Below, in pieces: positions 1 to 6,121 of a stretch of DNA of 8,224 nucleotides (its first letter is position 1; every line of letters starts with the position of its first letter). The notes under the pieces were generated by a model. That model was given only the letters and a program-made list of their open reading frames with translations. It did no database searches and was not told where the DNA came from. Source of the stretch: an uncultured Elusimicrobiales bacterium (GTDB lineage Bacteria; Elusimicrobiota; Elusimicrobia; Elusimicrobiales; Elusimicrobiaceae); the NCBI GenBank assembly GCA_944322775.1, contig CALUQA010000019.1, positions 1 to 8,224 on the forward strand. The letters run 5' to 3'. The position numbers and the translations under genes are program-made.

Positions 1-566
1 TATTTAAAGATAATGTCAATGTAGAAAGATATGCCGCTTTAGTCGGCAAACCGGTGGAAGAGTTAAGTGCCGTGCTGCCCAAAATGCTGCAGGAAGATTT
101 TACTACGATTAGAGGCACCCGCATCACGGCCAACCATTTGCGCATTATTCAAAAAGATTTGGTGGACGCCTTATCTATGCCTTATGCCGAAAGTGCCGGT
201 TCCTATCTGCAGTTTTTGTCCAGAGGTCCTCATATGCATGCCAGCTTTTTGCGCAATTTGGCAAAGCAGTTGGGTGCCAAAAAGAATGTCATGATTTTTG
301 CTCTTCTGATTACCACGGGTGCCGTATTGCAAAGCTCCAATGTGGACAAACAAATTATGCGCTTGCAGCAAAATCCGTCTTTGTTGCTGTCTATGACCGA
401 TAAACAGGCCAAACAACTCGACAAAAGCCCGCTGGCGCGTGAAGTCTGCCAGTTAATTGCAGACGCCTATGAAGACGCCGCCGCTTTGCCGGCAGAAGAA
501 GCCGCCGCCATTGCGCGCGAAATGAGCACTATTCCGCAAGTTTCGCTTCATCAGTTGGCCCGCTAA
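1..566 (+). CDS. Hypothetical protein, C-terminal part (gene enters from the left edge)
   Basis: The reading frame is open from position 3 to the TAA at 564-566, giving 187 residues of the C-terminal part; the true start lies outside the window. A GTG at 54 could be taken as a start, but the frame continues upstream without a stop and no Shine-Dalgarno precedes that GTG, so I treat it as internal. I do not recognise the family. The visible part is mostly helical in character, with one hydrophobic stretch (KNVMIFALLITTGAVLQ, near nt 282-332) that could be a buried helix or a single membrane segment, followed by an Ala/Glu-rich C-terminal helix (DAYEDAAALPAEEAAA). No catalytic motif is apparent. 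It ends 9 nt before a strong terminator, so it is the last gene of its transcription unit. The coding call is firm; the function is unknown. Confidence 0.8.
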   Translation, partial: FKDNVNVERYAALVGKPVEELSAVLPKMLQEDFTTIRGTRITANHLRIIQKDLVDALSMPYAESAGSYLQFLSRGPHMHASFLRNLAKQLGAKKNVMIFALLITTGAVLQSSNVDKQIMRLQQNPSLLLSMTDKQAKQLDKSPLAREVCQLIADAYEDAAALPAEEAAAIAREMSTIPQVSLHQLAR

Positions 567-575
567 TACAATTTA

Positions 576-606
576 CCCCTTTGTCCAACAGACAAAGGGG
601 TTTTTT
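576..606 (+). terminator. Rho-independent terminator of the left-edge gene
   Basis: A perfect 10-bp stem, CCCCTTTGTC (576-585) with GACAAAGGGG (591-600), has a 5-nt loop CAACA and is followed directly by six T residues (601-606). It lies 9 nt after the stop codon of the left-edge gene. Confidence 0.93.
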
Positions 607-611
607 ATGCG

Positions 612-643
612 CAAAAAACCCGCCTGAAAAGGCGGGTTTTTGC
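612..643 (-). terminator. Terminator of the minus-strand lipoprotein gene, symmetric enough to act both ways
   Basis: AAAAACCCGCC (614-624) pairs with GGCGGGTTTTT (631-641) around the loop TGAAAA, an 11-bp stem flanked by A and T runs. Read on the minus strand it begins about 15 nt after the lipoprotein stop codon and has a T tract on its 3' side, so it is that gene's terminator. The mirror-image A/T runs mean it could also stop readthrough from the left, behind the terminator at 576-606. Confidence 0.88.
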
Positions 644-657
644 AAAATACTTGGTAA

Positions 658-981
658 TTAATTGCCCAATACTTCTTGCCAGGCTTCTTTTTCAGCCTGG
701 ATTTTTTGTTTGGATTCGTCAATTTTGGTTTTTACTTGTTCTTTGACCAGTTCGGTGGAAAAGCTGGTATCGTTTTCCTGGCTGGCTTCAGAAGCGGCCT
801 TGGCGGTTTCATAGGCCTGTTTTGCGTCCAAAAGTTTCTGGCGCGTTTCGGCCGATTTCTGCAAGGCTTCGTCAAGCGTCATGGGCGTGTTGGCCGCAGA
901 CGGAGAGGTCGTGCCCGTGGAAGCACAGCCGGCGCACAAAGCCAGTGCGCAAAGTACGGAAAGAGACAACAATTTTTTCAT
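658..981 (-). CDS. Small predicted outer-envelope lipoprotein, helical/coiled-coil, function unknown
   Basis: This gene encodes 107 residues. The start ATG (979-981) is preceded on the minus strand by AAGGGG at 988-993 with 6-nt spacing. The N-terminus is a type II signal peptide: a KK pair, a hydrophobic core (LLSLSVLCALALC) and a lipobox ending A17-G18-C19. The -3 residue is Cys rather than the usual Leu, with Leu at -4. Cleavage would leave an 89-residue mature protein lipidated on Cys19. After a Ser/Thr/Ala-rich linker (20-33) the rest is Lys/Glu/Ala-rich and predicted as one or two long helices (about 35-70 and 76-105), suited to a coiled coil. I see no known domain; a small Lpp-like structural lipoprotein is possible but not shown. 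It is transcribed alone, divergent from rmuC, with its own promoter and terminator. The signal peptide is clear, the role unknown. Confidence 0.87.
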   Translation of the reverse strand: MKKLLSLSVLCALALCAGCASTGTTSPSAANTPMTLDEALQKSAETRQKLLDAKQAYETAKAASEASQENDTSFSTELVKEQVKTKIDESKQKIQAEKEAWQEVLGN

Positions 982-1011
982 GTTTTTCCCCTTATTGTAA
1001 GATAAATATAT

Positions 1012-1040
1012 TGTATAAAAACTTTTCCCTTTTAACGCAA
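1012..1040 (-). promoter_or_regulatory. Candidate sigma-70-type promoter for the lipoprotein gene
   Basis: On the minus strand, TTGCGT (1035-1040, 3/6 to TTGACA) is separated by exactly 17 nt from TATACA (1012-1017, 4/6 to TATAAT). The expected transcript start near 1005 would give a leader of about 24 nt carrying the AAGGGG ribosome-binding site. The -35 is weak, so this is a proposal from spacing and position. Confidence 0.45.
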
Positions 1041-1066
1041 GTAAAATTTATGCTTTAGGGGCTTTC

Positions 1067-1091
1067 GGGCAAAGGTATTTTACCCTAGCCC
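1067..1091. repeat. Dyad symmetry in the divergent lipoprotein/rmuC intergenic region
   Basis: GGGC (1067-1070) and GCCC (1088-1091) enclose GGTA (1074-1077) and TACC (1081-1084), with 3-nt spacers on each side and a 3-nt centre. The symmetry is centred at 1079, about 11 bp upstream of the rmuC -35 box and about 27 bp beyond the lipoprotein -35 box. It could be an operator serving one or both divergent genes. It has no T tract and follows no gene end, so it is not a terminator. Confidence 0.35.
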
Positions 1092-1101
1092 AAAAGGGCG
1101 C

Positions 1102-1130
1102 TTGGAGGGTGTGTTTAAAATTGTTATCAT
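1102..1130 (+). promoter_or_regulatory. Candidate sigma-70-type promoter for rmuC
   Basis: TTGGAG (1102-1107, 3/6 to TTGACA) and TATCAT (1125-1130, 5/6 to TATAAT) are separated by 17 nt. The predicted start near 1137 leaves a short leader of about 17 nt with the AAGGAG site inside it. Position and a good -10 support the call; the -35 is partial. Confidence 0.5.
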
Positions 1131-1142
1131 TAAAAAAAGAAT

Positions 1143-1148
1143 AAGGAG
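1143..1148 (+). promoter_or_regulatory. Ribosome-binding site that fixes the rmuC start
   Basis: AAGGAG at 1143-1148 lies 5 nt before the ATG at 1154. An in-frame GTG at 1148-1150 would give two extra residues, but it shares its G with the ribosome-binding site itself and has no site of its own. The ATG at 1154 is therefore the start. Confidence 0.8.
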
Positions 1149-1153
1149 TGCGT

Positions 1154-2503
1154 ATGACATTTTTATATATTTTGTTGTCTTTGCTGCTGGGGCTGGCCTG
1201 CGGAGCAGCCGGCTTTTATTTCTTTCAAAAACCGCGTTTGCTGGCGCTGGAGAGCGAAAATGCCCGCCTGCTTAAAGAAGAGCAAGCGGCTTCTTCCCTG
1301 CGGGAGCAAAACACCGCCCTGGCCGCAGCCAATGCTCGCTTGGAAGAGCAAACCGTGTCTTTGGAAAAACAACGCGTGCTGGTGGAAAAAAACTTTAGCG
1401 AAATTGCCGCCACCTATAAAGCGCAATTTGCCGATTTGGCCTCTAAAATTTTGGACGAAAAAAGCAAAGGCCTTGAAAGCAAAAACTCCGAAGTACTGCG
1501 CCCGCTTGCCCTGCAGCTGGAAACCTTCGTCAAGAAAGTGGGCGACATGGAACGCCTGACCTCTGAAAAACAAGCCCGGCTGGAAAAGGGCCTGGCAGAC
1601 GTCATCAAATCTACCGAAAAAATAGACCAAAGCGCCCTAAACCTGGCCCATGCCATTAAAGGTGAGGCCATCGTGCGCGGCAGTTGGGGCGAAGAAGCCT
1701 TAAAACACATTTTGGACAGTGCCGGCATGAAGGAAGGGCTGGACTATTTTGAACAGGTGTCCGAAGAAGGCAAACGCGTGGACGTGCAAATTGCCTTGCC
1801 GGCCGACCGCTGGATAGTGGTGGACTCCAAAACCATTTTCAACCATTACGTGGATTACTACAACGAACAAGACCCCAAGAAAAAAGAAGAACTCTTGGAA
1901 GCCCACGTAAAAGACGTCAAACGTACCATTCGGGATTTGTCTTCCAAAAAGTATTACAAAAAGTTCCAGCAGGAAGGCGAAAAAGTGCAGCCCGACTATA
2001 CGCTGATGTTTGTCTATCCAGAAAGCGCCCTGCTGGCCGCCGTCAGCCACGCGCCGGATATTTTAAATGAGGCTTGGACCAACAACATTGCCCTGGTGTC
2101 TGCCACGTCGCTGATGAGCACGCTTAAAATGGTGTCCAAACTGTGGGATATAGACAAACAGCATGAGTATATGGACGATTTGAAGGAAGATATTTTAAAG
2201 CTGATGGAAAAGTTTAACGACTTTTTGGTTAACTTTGCCAAGGCGGAAAATGCCGTTTCCAACGCTTTTGACGCCATCAAAACGGCCCGCGGGCATATTG
2301 ACGGCAACAAAGGAGCCTTGCTGCCCACGGCCCAGCGTATTGTGGATATTTACGAAGCACCCGTCACCAAAGAAAACGCCCGCCTGCTCAAACGCATGAA
2401 CTATGACTATGACGGCGCCAAAAAGCGCAATAAAGCCCTGCCTAAACAGGCAGAGCCCGCCCCGCTAACCGGCCCGACAGATACGGGCGGCCTGTTTGGC
2501 TGA
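1154..2503 (+). CDS. rmuC: RmuC-family DNA recombination-limiting protein
   Basis: This gene encodes 449 residues, close to the 475 of E. coli RmuC. RmuC proteins limit recombination at inverted repeats and are thought to act as nucleases on unusual DNA structures; the fold is PD-(D/E)XK-like. An N-terminal membrane helix (residues 2-24, LYILLSLLLGLACGAAGFYFF) is followed by a long Glu/Lys/Ala-rich coiled coil (about 30-165). The conserved RmuC core covers about 168-395, with GSWGE (176-180), DYFEQ (197-201), RVDV (208-211, Asp210), VVDSK (222-226, Asp224 and Lys226 as the likely D-x-K metal-site residues), MFVYPESA (285-292) and TNNIALVSATSLMSTL (309-324). The C-terminal tail is Pro/Thr/Gly-rich and probably disordered. 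All key residues are present. It is monocistronic: promoter at 1102-1130, terminator at 2522-2551. The family call is firm; nuclease activity is inferred. Confidence 0.93.
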   Translation: MTFLYILLSLLLGLACGAAGFYFFQKPRLLALESENARLLKEEQAASSLREQNTALAAANARLEEQTVSLEKQRVLVEKNFSEIAATYKAQFADLASKILDEKSKGLESKNSEVLRPLALQLETFVKKVGDMERLTSEKQARLEKGLADVIKSTEKIDQSALNLAHAIKGEAIVRGSWGEEALKHILDSAGMKEGLDYFEQVSEEGKRVDVQIALPADRWIVVDSKTIFNHYVDYYNEQDPKKKEELLEAHVKDVKRTIRDLSSKKYYKKFQQEGEKVQPDYTLMFVYPESALLAAVSHAPDILNEAWTNNIALVSATSLMSTLKMVSKLWDIDKQHEYMDDLKEDILKLMEKFNDFLVNFAKAENAVSNAFDAIKTARGHIDGNKGALLPTAQRIVDIYEAPVTKENARLLKRMNYDYDGAKKRNKALPKQAEPAPLTGPTDTGGLFG

Positions 2504-2521
2504 GCCTCTTTTGTTTTACAG

Positions 2522-2551
2522 AAAACCGGTCTTTTAGAAGGCCGGTTTTTT
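2522..2551 (+). terminator. Rho-independent terminator of rmuC
   Basis: AAAACCGGTCTT (2522-2533) pairs with AAGGCCGGTTTT (2538-2549), a 12-bp stem with one G-T pair and a 4-nt loop, followed by a T run (2546-2551). It begins 18 nt after the rmuC stop and separates rmuC from the arginine operon. Confidence 0.92.
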
Positions 2552-2593
2552 GTTTGTATTCTTTTGCCTTGTCATTCAAATTTGTCTGCCTGA

Positions 2594-2659
2594 AAAAAGG
2601 GTTATTTTCCCCTTTCTTGCCGTCGAAACAAAAACTAACTTGGCAAACTAACCCTTTTT
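2594..2659 (+). promoter_or_regulatory. Competing inverted repeats in the aaxA upstream region
   Basis: An 11-nt arm AAAAAGGGTTA (2594-2604) is exactly complementary to TAACCCTTTTT (2649-2659). Part of the left arm (AAAGGG, 2596-2601) can instead pair with CCCTTT (2610-2615). A smaller pair, TTGCC (2617-2621) with GGCAA (2642-2646), nests inside the outer repeat. The right arm ends in five T residues, so the outer fold has a terminator-like edge. If this DNA is transcribed, the arms could form alternative structures; if not, the repeat may be a protein-binding dyad. I found no convincing -35/-10 pair in 2554-2720. The pairing is seen directly, the role is inferred. Confidence 0.3.
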
Positions 2660-2693
2660 CTGCCTTGCCGGTTTTACGGCGCAAATATTAGCG

Positions 2694-2707
2694 TGAATAA
2701 AAATAAA
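2694..2707 (+). promoter_or_regulatory. Weak ARG-box-like sequence just upstream of aaxA
   Basis: TGAATAAAAATAAA (2694-2707) resembles the ArgR operator core TGAAT-wwww-ATTCA. The left half and the A/T centre match; the right half matches 3 of 5 positions. It lies 17-30 nt before the aaxA start, where repressor binding would be effective. A/T-rich DNA gives such matches by chance, so this is a hint only. Confidence 0.17.
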
Positions 2708-2723
2708 ACCATTCGGGGGAATG

Positions 2724-3950
2724 ATGAAAAAAAGAATATTTTTGGTTCTTGGGGCCGTTTTTTTTGCCTGCGGCACTTTGTGGGCGCAAAGCGGCGTGTC
2801 CCACACGGCCGTTAAACACCAGCGCTTGCTTGAGCGCCAGCATATGCTGCGCCAGGACCCGCTGAGCACGTTTGGGGCGGATTATTTAAACTGGAAGGAC
2901 GATTTGTCCAAACGCACGGGCCTGCAAATTGGCGCCGATGTCAGCTATTTGCTGCAGCGCGGGGCGCCCAACGGCAAGCAAACCTCCATACAGGGCTATT
3001 ACTATCCTTATGCCACGTGGGATTTGTTTACAGACACCCGTTTTGGCTCCGGCCAAATAGCGTTTAACTATACTTACATGCACTACTGGGGCATAGAAGG
3101 CACCACCCTGCAAAACCGCTTGGGCCTGCTTTCAGCACAGAACGACTATACCGCCAATCAGGAAATTTTTTCCCAATTTTCCTACACGCACACCCTGCCT
3201 GGCAAAATGGATTGGCTGTCTTTAACTGTCGGCCAGTTCCCCCTCTATAACTTTGATGGCACAAACTATTTGGCCAACCAGCAAACGGCACTGTTTAACT
3301 ATGCCCTGTCGCAAAACGGCACGTCGGTGTATCCCATAGCCAGCTTTGGCGGTTATGCCCAAGCGGCTAAAGGGGCCTGGACGCTGGCCGTCGGCTGGCA
3401 GGACGCCAGCAATATAGATGGGCAGACTATTTCTTTAAATACGGCCTTTGGCGGGTATTATACGTGGTTTGGTTCGCTGTCGTATGCGCCTACCATAAAG
3501 GGGCTTGGCAGCGGTTCGTATTCGTTTTTGTATTACTATCAACCCTCGGTGGCCAAGCAGTCCGGCATAGCCCGCGGTTGGTCTGTAAACATGAGCCAGA
3601 ACTTAGGGCCGGACTGGGTGCTTTCTTTGCGCGTAAACGGGGCAGACGGCAACGTTGGCCCGATTAAAAATTCCTACGCCGCGGCGTTAACGTTGCTCAA
3701 CCCTTTAAAACGCAACGCCTTGGACGCCATTACCTTGGGCGTAGCGTATAACCGGGCAGATAAAGAAGCGCTGGGCTATCCGTCTTTTCTGCGCACGCAG
3801 GAAAGCGTGATAGAACTGCAATGGGTGTGGGGCATTGGCAAAATGCTGACCATTACGCCCGACGTGCAACTTTACCCCCGCGCCGCTTTTAATAACCAGG
3901 CGCACGACTGGACGGTGGTGGCCGGCCTGAGAACAACGATTATGCTGTGA
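2724..3950 (+). CDS. aaxA: OprB-family outer-membrane porin, AaxA-like
   Basis: This gene encodes 408 residues from ATG 2724. ATG 2721 directly abuts the GGGGGA ribosome-binding site (2715-2720), so the second ATG, with 3-nt spacing and an MKKRIF signal-peptide start, is preferred; the difference is one residue. A type I signal peptide (1-21) ends in LWA before Gln22. The mature protein is rich in alternating polar/aromatic strands typical of a beta-barrel, with barrel-like segments such as LSLTVGQFPLYNF. The C-terminal block (about 374-408, TPDVQLYP followed by VVAGLRTT) matches the end of OprB carbohydrate-selective porins, the family of chlamydial AaxA. AaxA is reported to raise arginine passage across the outer membrane. 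The last residue is Leu rather than the more usual Phe. It is the first gene of the operon, 19 nt before aaxB, and that context is the main reason for calling it AaxA rather than a sugar porin. Confidence 0.82.
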   Translation: MKKRIFLVLGAVFFACGTLWAQSGVSHTAVKHQRLLERQHMLRQDPLSTFGADYLNWKDDLSKRTGLQIGADVSYLLQRGAPNGKQTSIQGYYYPYATWDLFTDTRFGSGQIAFNYTYMHYWGIEGTTLQNRLGLLSAQNDYTANQEIFSQFSYTHTLPGKMDWLSLTVGQFPLYNFDGTNYLANQQTALFNYALSQNGTSVYPIASFGGYAQAAKGAWTLAVGWQDASNIDGQTISLNTAFGGYYTWFGSLSYAPTIKGLGSGSYSFLYYYQPSVAKQSGIARGWSVNMSQNLGPDWVLSLRVNGADGNVGPIKNSYAAALTLLNPLKRNALDAITLGVAYNRADKEALGYPSFLRTQESVIELQWVWGIGKMLTITPDVQLYPRAAFNNQAHDWTVVAGLRTTIML

Positions 3951-3969
3951 TTAAAAAAGGAGGAAGTTT

Positions 3970-4581
3970 ATGGAACATATTGAATTAGGTACCAGATATC
4001 CCACATTGGCGTTCATTTCCGGCGGGGCGGGCCAGGCCGAAGACGGCATTCCGCCGCAGCCGTTTGAAACCTTCTGCTATGACTCTGCCTTGCTGCAAGC
4101 CAAGATTGAAAACTTTAACGTCATTCCCTACACGTCTGTTTTGCCCAAAGAACTGTATCAAAACATTGTGCCAGTGGACGCAGTGGCCGACCAGTTTAAA
4201 CACGGGGCCGTTCTGGAAGTGATTATGGCCGGCAACGGCGCCAACATCAGCGACCACAAAGCCATTGCCACCGGCTTGGGCGTGTGCTGGGGCAAAGACA
4301 GAAAAGGCAATTTGGTCGGCGGCTGGGCGGCCGAATATGTGGAATATTTTGACACGCCGATTGACGACGACATTGCCAAAGGCCATTGCGAAATGTGGCT
4401 TAACAAATCGTTAAAACACGAGCTGGAAATCCGCGATGTGGAAAAACACAGCGAATTTCAAATGTGGCATAACTACATCAACATCACCAAACCCTTTGCC
4501 TATTGTCTGACGGTAATGGGATTTTTGAACTTCAAATATGCGCCTTTGGCCGTGGCCAAAGGGGTCAAACCCATGGACTAA
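3970..4581 (+). CDS. aaxB: Pyruvoyl-dependent arginine decarboxylase (proenzyme), AaxB-like
   Basis: This gene encodes 203 residues. The ATG is preceded by a perfect AGGAGG (3958-3963) at 6-nt spacing. The enzyme converts arginine to agmatine and CO2, consuming a proton, and uses a protein-bound pyruvoyl group instead of PLP. The conserved core has the self-cleavage motif IPYTSVLPKEL at 52-62. Cleavage between Thr55 and Ser56 would give a 55-residue beta chain and a 148-residue alpha chain whose Ser56 becomes the pyruvoyl group. Upstream are TRYPTLAFISGGAGQAEDGI (8-27) and the FCYDSALLQAKIENFN helix (35-50). Glu122 in AAEYVEY sits where the family's essential Glu is expected (Glu109 in the Methanocaldococcus enzyme), though I matched it by eye. 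The Thr-Ser cleavage pair and order between porin and antiporter match chlamydial AaxB (CT373 family), which works best at acid pH. No frameshift or nonsense codon is present, unlike some Chlamydia trachomatis alleles. Confidence 0.93.
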   Translation: MEHIELGTRYPTLAFISGGAGQAEDGIPPQPFETFCYDSALLQAKIENFNVIPYTSVLPKELYQNIVPVDAVADQFKHGAVLEVIMAGNGANISDHKAIATGLGVCWGKDRKGNLVGGWAAEYVEYFDTPIDDDIAKGHCEMWLNKSLKHELEIRDVEKHSEFQMWHNYINITKPFAYCLTVMGFLNFKYAPLAVAKGVKPMD

Positions 4582-4590
4582 CTTTTACCT

Positions 4591-4597
4591 AGGGGGA
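4591..4597 (+). promoter_or_regulatory. Ribosome-binding site that fixes the aaxC start
   Basis: AGGGGGA (4591-4597) lies 6 nt before ATG 4604. The aaxC frame is also open upstream to an ATG at 4538 inside aaxB, but that would add 22 residues unlike the family (RLWPWPKGSNPW) and has no ribosome-binding site. ATG 4604 is therefore chosen. Confidence 0.78.
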
Positions 4598-4603
4598 ACG
4601 AAC

Positions 4604-6073
4604 ATGGCAGACAAACAAGATCAAGCAGCTTCGGCCGGCAAAAAACTGGGGGTTATCGGGCTGGCCGCCATCGTAATCAGTTCCATGGTTGGGGGCGGGA
4701 TTTTTTCCCTCCCCCAAAATATGGCCGCTTCCGCCAGTGCGGGGGCCGTATTGCTGGCCTGGGTGATTACCGGTATCGGCATTTATTTTATTGCCAATAC
4801 GTTTAGCATTCTTTCGCGCGTAAAGCCGGATCTGACGGCCGGCATTTACATGTACGCCCGCGAAGGCTTTGGCCCCTATGCGGGCTTTACCATCGGCTGG
4901 GGCTATTGGCTGTGCCAAATATTTGGGAATGTGGGCTACGCGGTCATTACCATGGACGCGCTGAACTATTTTTTCCCCCCGTATTTCCAGGGCGGCAACA
5001 ACCTGTGGTCCATTGTGGGCGGCTCGGTATTGATATGGGTGTTTAACTTTGTGGTGCTGCGCGGGGTGCGCCAGGCGGCGGTGATGAATATCATCGGCAC
5101 CATTGGCAAACTAGTGCCGCTGCTCCTGTTTATCGTCATACTGCTTTTTAGTTTTAAAATGGACCAGTTTGACTTTAACTTTTGGGGCAAAATGACCGAA
5201 GGCGGCAAAACGCTGGGCAGCCTGGGCGCACAGTTAAAAAGCACCATGCTGGTGACGCTGTGGGCGTTTATCGGCATAGAAGGGGCGGTGGTCATGTCCA
5301 GCAAAGCCAAAAGCCAGGCAGCCGTCAGCCAGGCCACGTTTTTGGGCTTTGTGGGGTGCTTGGTCATTTACGCGTTGCTTTCGCTGTTGCCGTTTGGCTT
5401 TTTGACGCAGCAGGAACTGGCCAGCATTGCCAACCCTTCTACCGCCGGCGTGTTGGAAAAAGTAGTCGGCCCGTGGGGCGCGTGGGTGATGAACATCGGC
5501 TTGCTGATTGCCGTGCTTTCCAGCTGGCTGGCCTGGACGATGATTTGTGCCGAAATTCCGGCCGCGGCCGCGCAAAACGGCACATTCCCCAAGCAGTTTG
5601 CCAAGGAAAATAAAAACGGCGCGCCCTGTGTGTCTTTGTGGGTGACCAGCATTTTAATGCAGTTAGCTATTTTGCTGGTGTATTTTTCCAACAATGCGTG
5701 GAATACCATGCTTTCCATCACGGGTGTCATGGTGCTGCCGGCCTATATTTTCAGCACGGCTTTTTTGTGGAAGCTGGTGGAAGACGGCGACTACAGCCAC
5801 GTTTCTGCCAAAGGCCGTGCGGCGGCGTTGTTTACGTCCATCGTGGGCACCGGATACGGCATTTGGCTGGTGTATGCGGCGGGGCTTAAATATTTGTTCC
5901 TGGCCGTTATTTTCCTGGCGCTTGGCATACCGGTGTTTGTGTGGGCGCGCAAACAGCAAAACGACGGCAAAGGCGTGTTTGAAAGCAAAGGCGAATGCAT
6001 TGTGATGTGTTTGCTTTTGCTGTGCGCGCTGATAGCCATATATGTGTTTGCCAGAGGGCTTGTAAGCATTTAA
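4604..6073 (+). CDS. aaxC: Arginine/agmatine antiporter of the APC superfamily, AaxC-like
   Basis: This gene encodes 489 residues and about 12 membrane helices. It belongs to the basic amino acid/polyamine antiporter group (TC 2.A.3.2) that includes AaxC, AdiC and ArcD. TM1 carries the substrate-binding glycine motif SSMVGGGIFSLPQNMA (26-41), with the unwound GGGIF centre typical of the family. TM2-TM3 hold LTAGIYMYAREGFGPYAGF (77-95) and WGYWLCQIFGNVGYAV (99-114). TM6 carries WAFIGIEGAVVMSSKAK (220-236), including the conserved G-I-E-G stretch. Cytoplasmic loops are Lys-rich. The protein would sit in the inner membrane, importing arginine and exporting agmatine. The TM1 motif alone would equally allow an arginine/ornithine exchanger; the immediately preceding decarboxylase (22-nt gap) argues for agmatine. 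It is the last gene before the terminator at 6093-6121. The PLP decarboxylase downstream has no antiporter visible on its left side and may share this one. Confidence 0.9.
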   Translation: MADKQDQAASAGKKLGVIGLAAIVISSMVGGGIFSLPQNMAASASAGAVLLAWVITGIGIYFIANTFSILSRVKPDLTAGIYMYAREGFGPYAGFTIGWGYWLCQIFGNVGYAVITMDALNYFFPPYFQGGNNLWSIVGGSVLIWVFNFVVLRGVRQAAVMNIIGTIGKLVPLLLFIVILLFSFKMDQFDFNFWGKMTEGGKTLGSLGAQLKSTMLVTLWAFIGIEGAVVMSSKAKSQAAVSQATFLGFVGCLVIYALLSLLPFGFLTQQELASIANPSTAGVLEKVVGPWGAWVMNIGLLIAVLSSWLAWTMICAEIPAAAAQNGTFPKQFAKENKNGAPCVSLWVTSILMQLAILLVYFSNNAWNTMLSITGVMVLPAYIFSTAFLWKLVEDGDYSHVSAKGRAAALFTSIVGTGYGIWLVYAAGLKYLFLAVIFLALGIPVFVWARKQQNDGKGVFESKGECIVMCLLLLCALIAIYVFARGLVSI

Positions 6074-6092
6074 CCCTGCCATGTGGGCAGAC

Positions 6093-6121
6093 AAAAACCC
6101 CGCTTTTGAAGCGGGGTTTTT
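6093..6121 (+). terminator. Rho-independent terminator of the aaxABC operon
   Basis: AAAAACCCCGCTT (6093-6105) pairs perfectly with AAGCGGGGTTTTT (6109-6121) around the loop TTG, 13 bp in all, with a T tract. A short extra hairpin, CTGCC (6076-6080) with GGCAG (6086-6090), sits between the aaxC stop and this terminator. The structure ends the operon before the second decarboxylase gene. Confidence 0.94.

Noticed and set aside
1148..1150. GTG as an alternative rmuC start
   Set aside because: It overlaps the AAGGAG ribosome-binding site; ATG 1154 has correct 5-nt spacing.
1163..1630. 155-codon open frame antisense to rmuC
   Set aside because: It lies wholly within the conserved rmuC gene and its Phe/Gln/Gly-rich translation is the typical shadow of a Lys/Glu/Ala-rich coiled coil.
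2724..2786. Reading AaxA as a lipoprotein through Cys16
   Set aside because: The residues before it (FFA) do not form a lipobox, and a normal signal peptidase I site (LWA before Gln22) follows, as expected for a porin.
4538..4603. Upstream extension of aaxC inside aaxB
   Set aside because: No ribosome-binding site at 4538, and the 22 added residues are unlike the transporter family; AGGGGGA precedes ATG 4604.
5182..5613. 143-codon frame in +1 relation inside aaxC
   Set aside because: Arg/Gly-rich out-of-frame shadow of a membrane protein, with no ribosome-binding site; aaxC is continuous through it.
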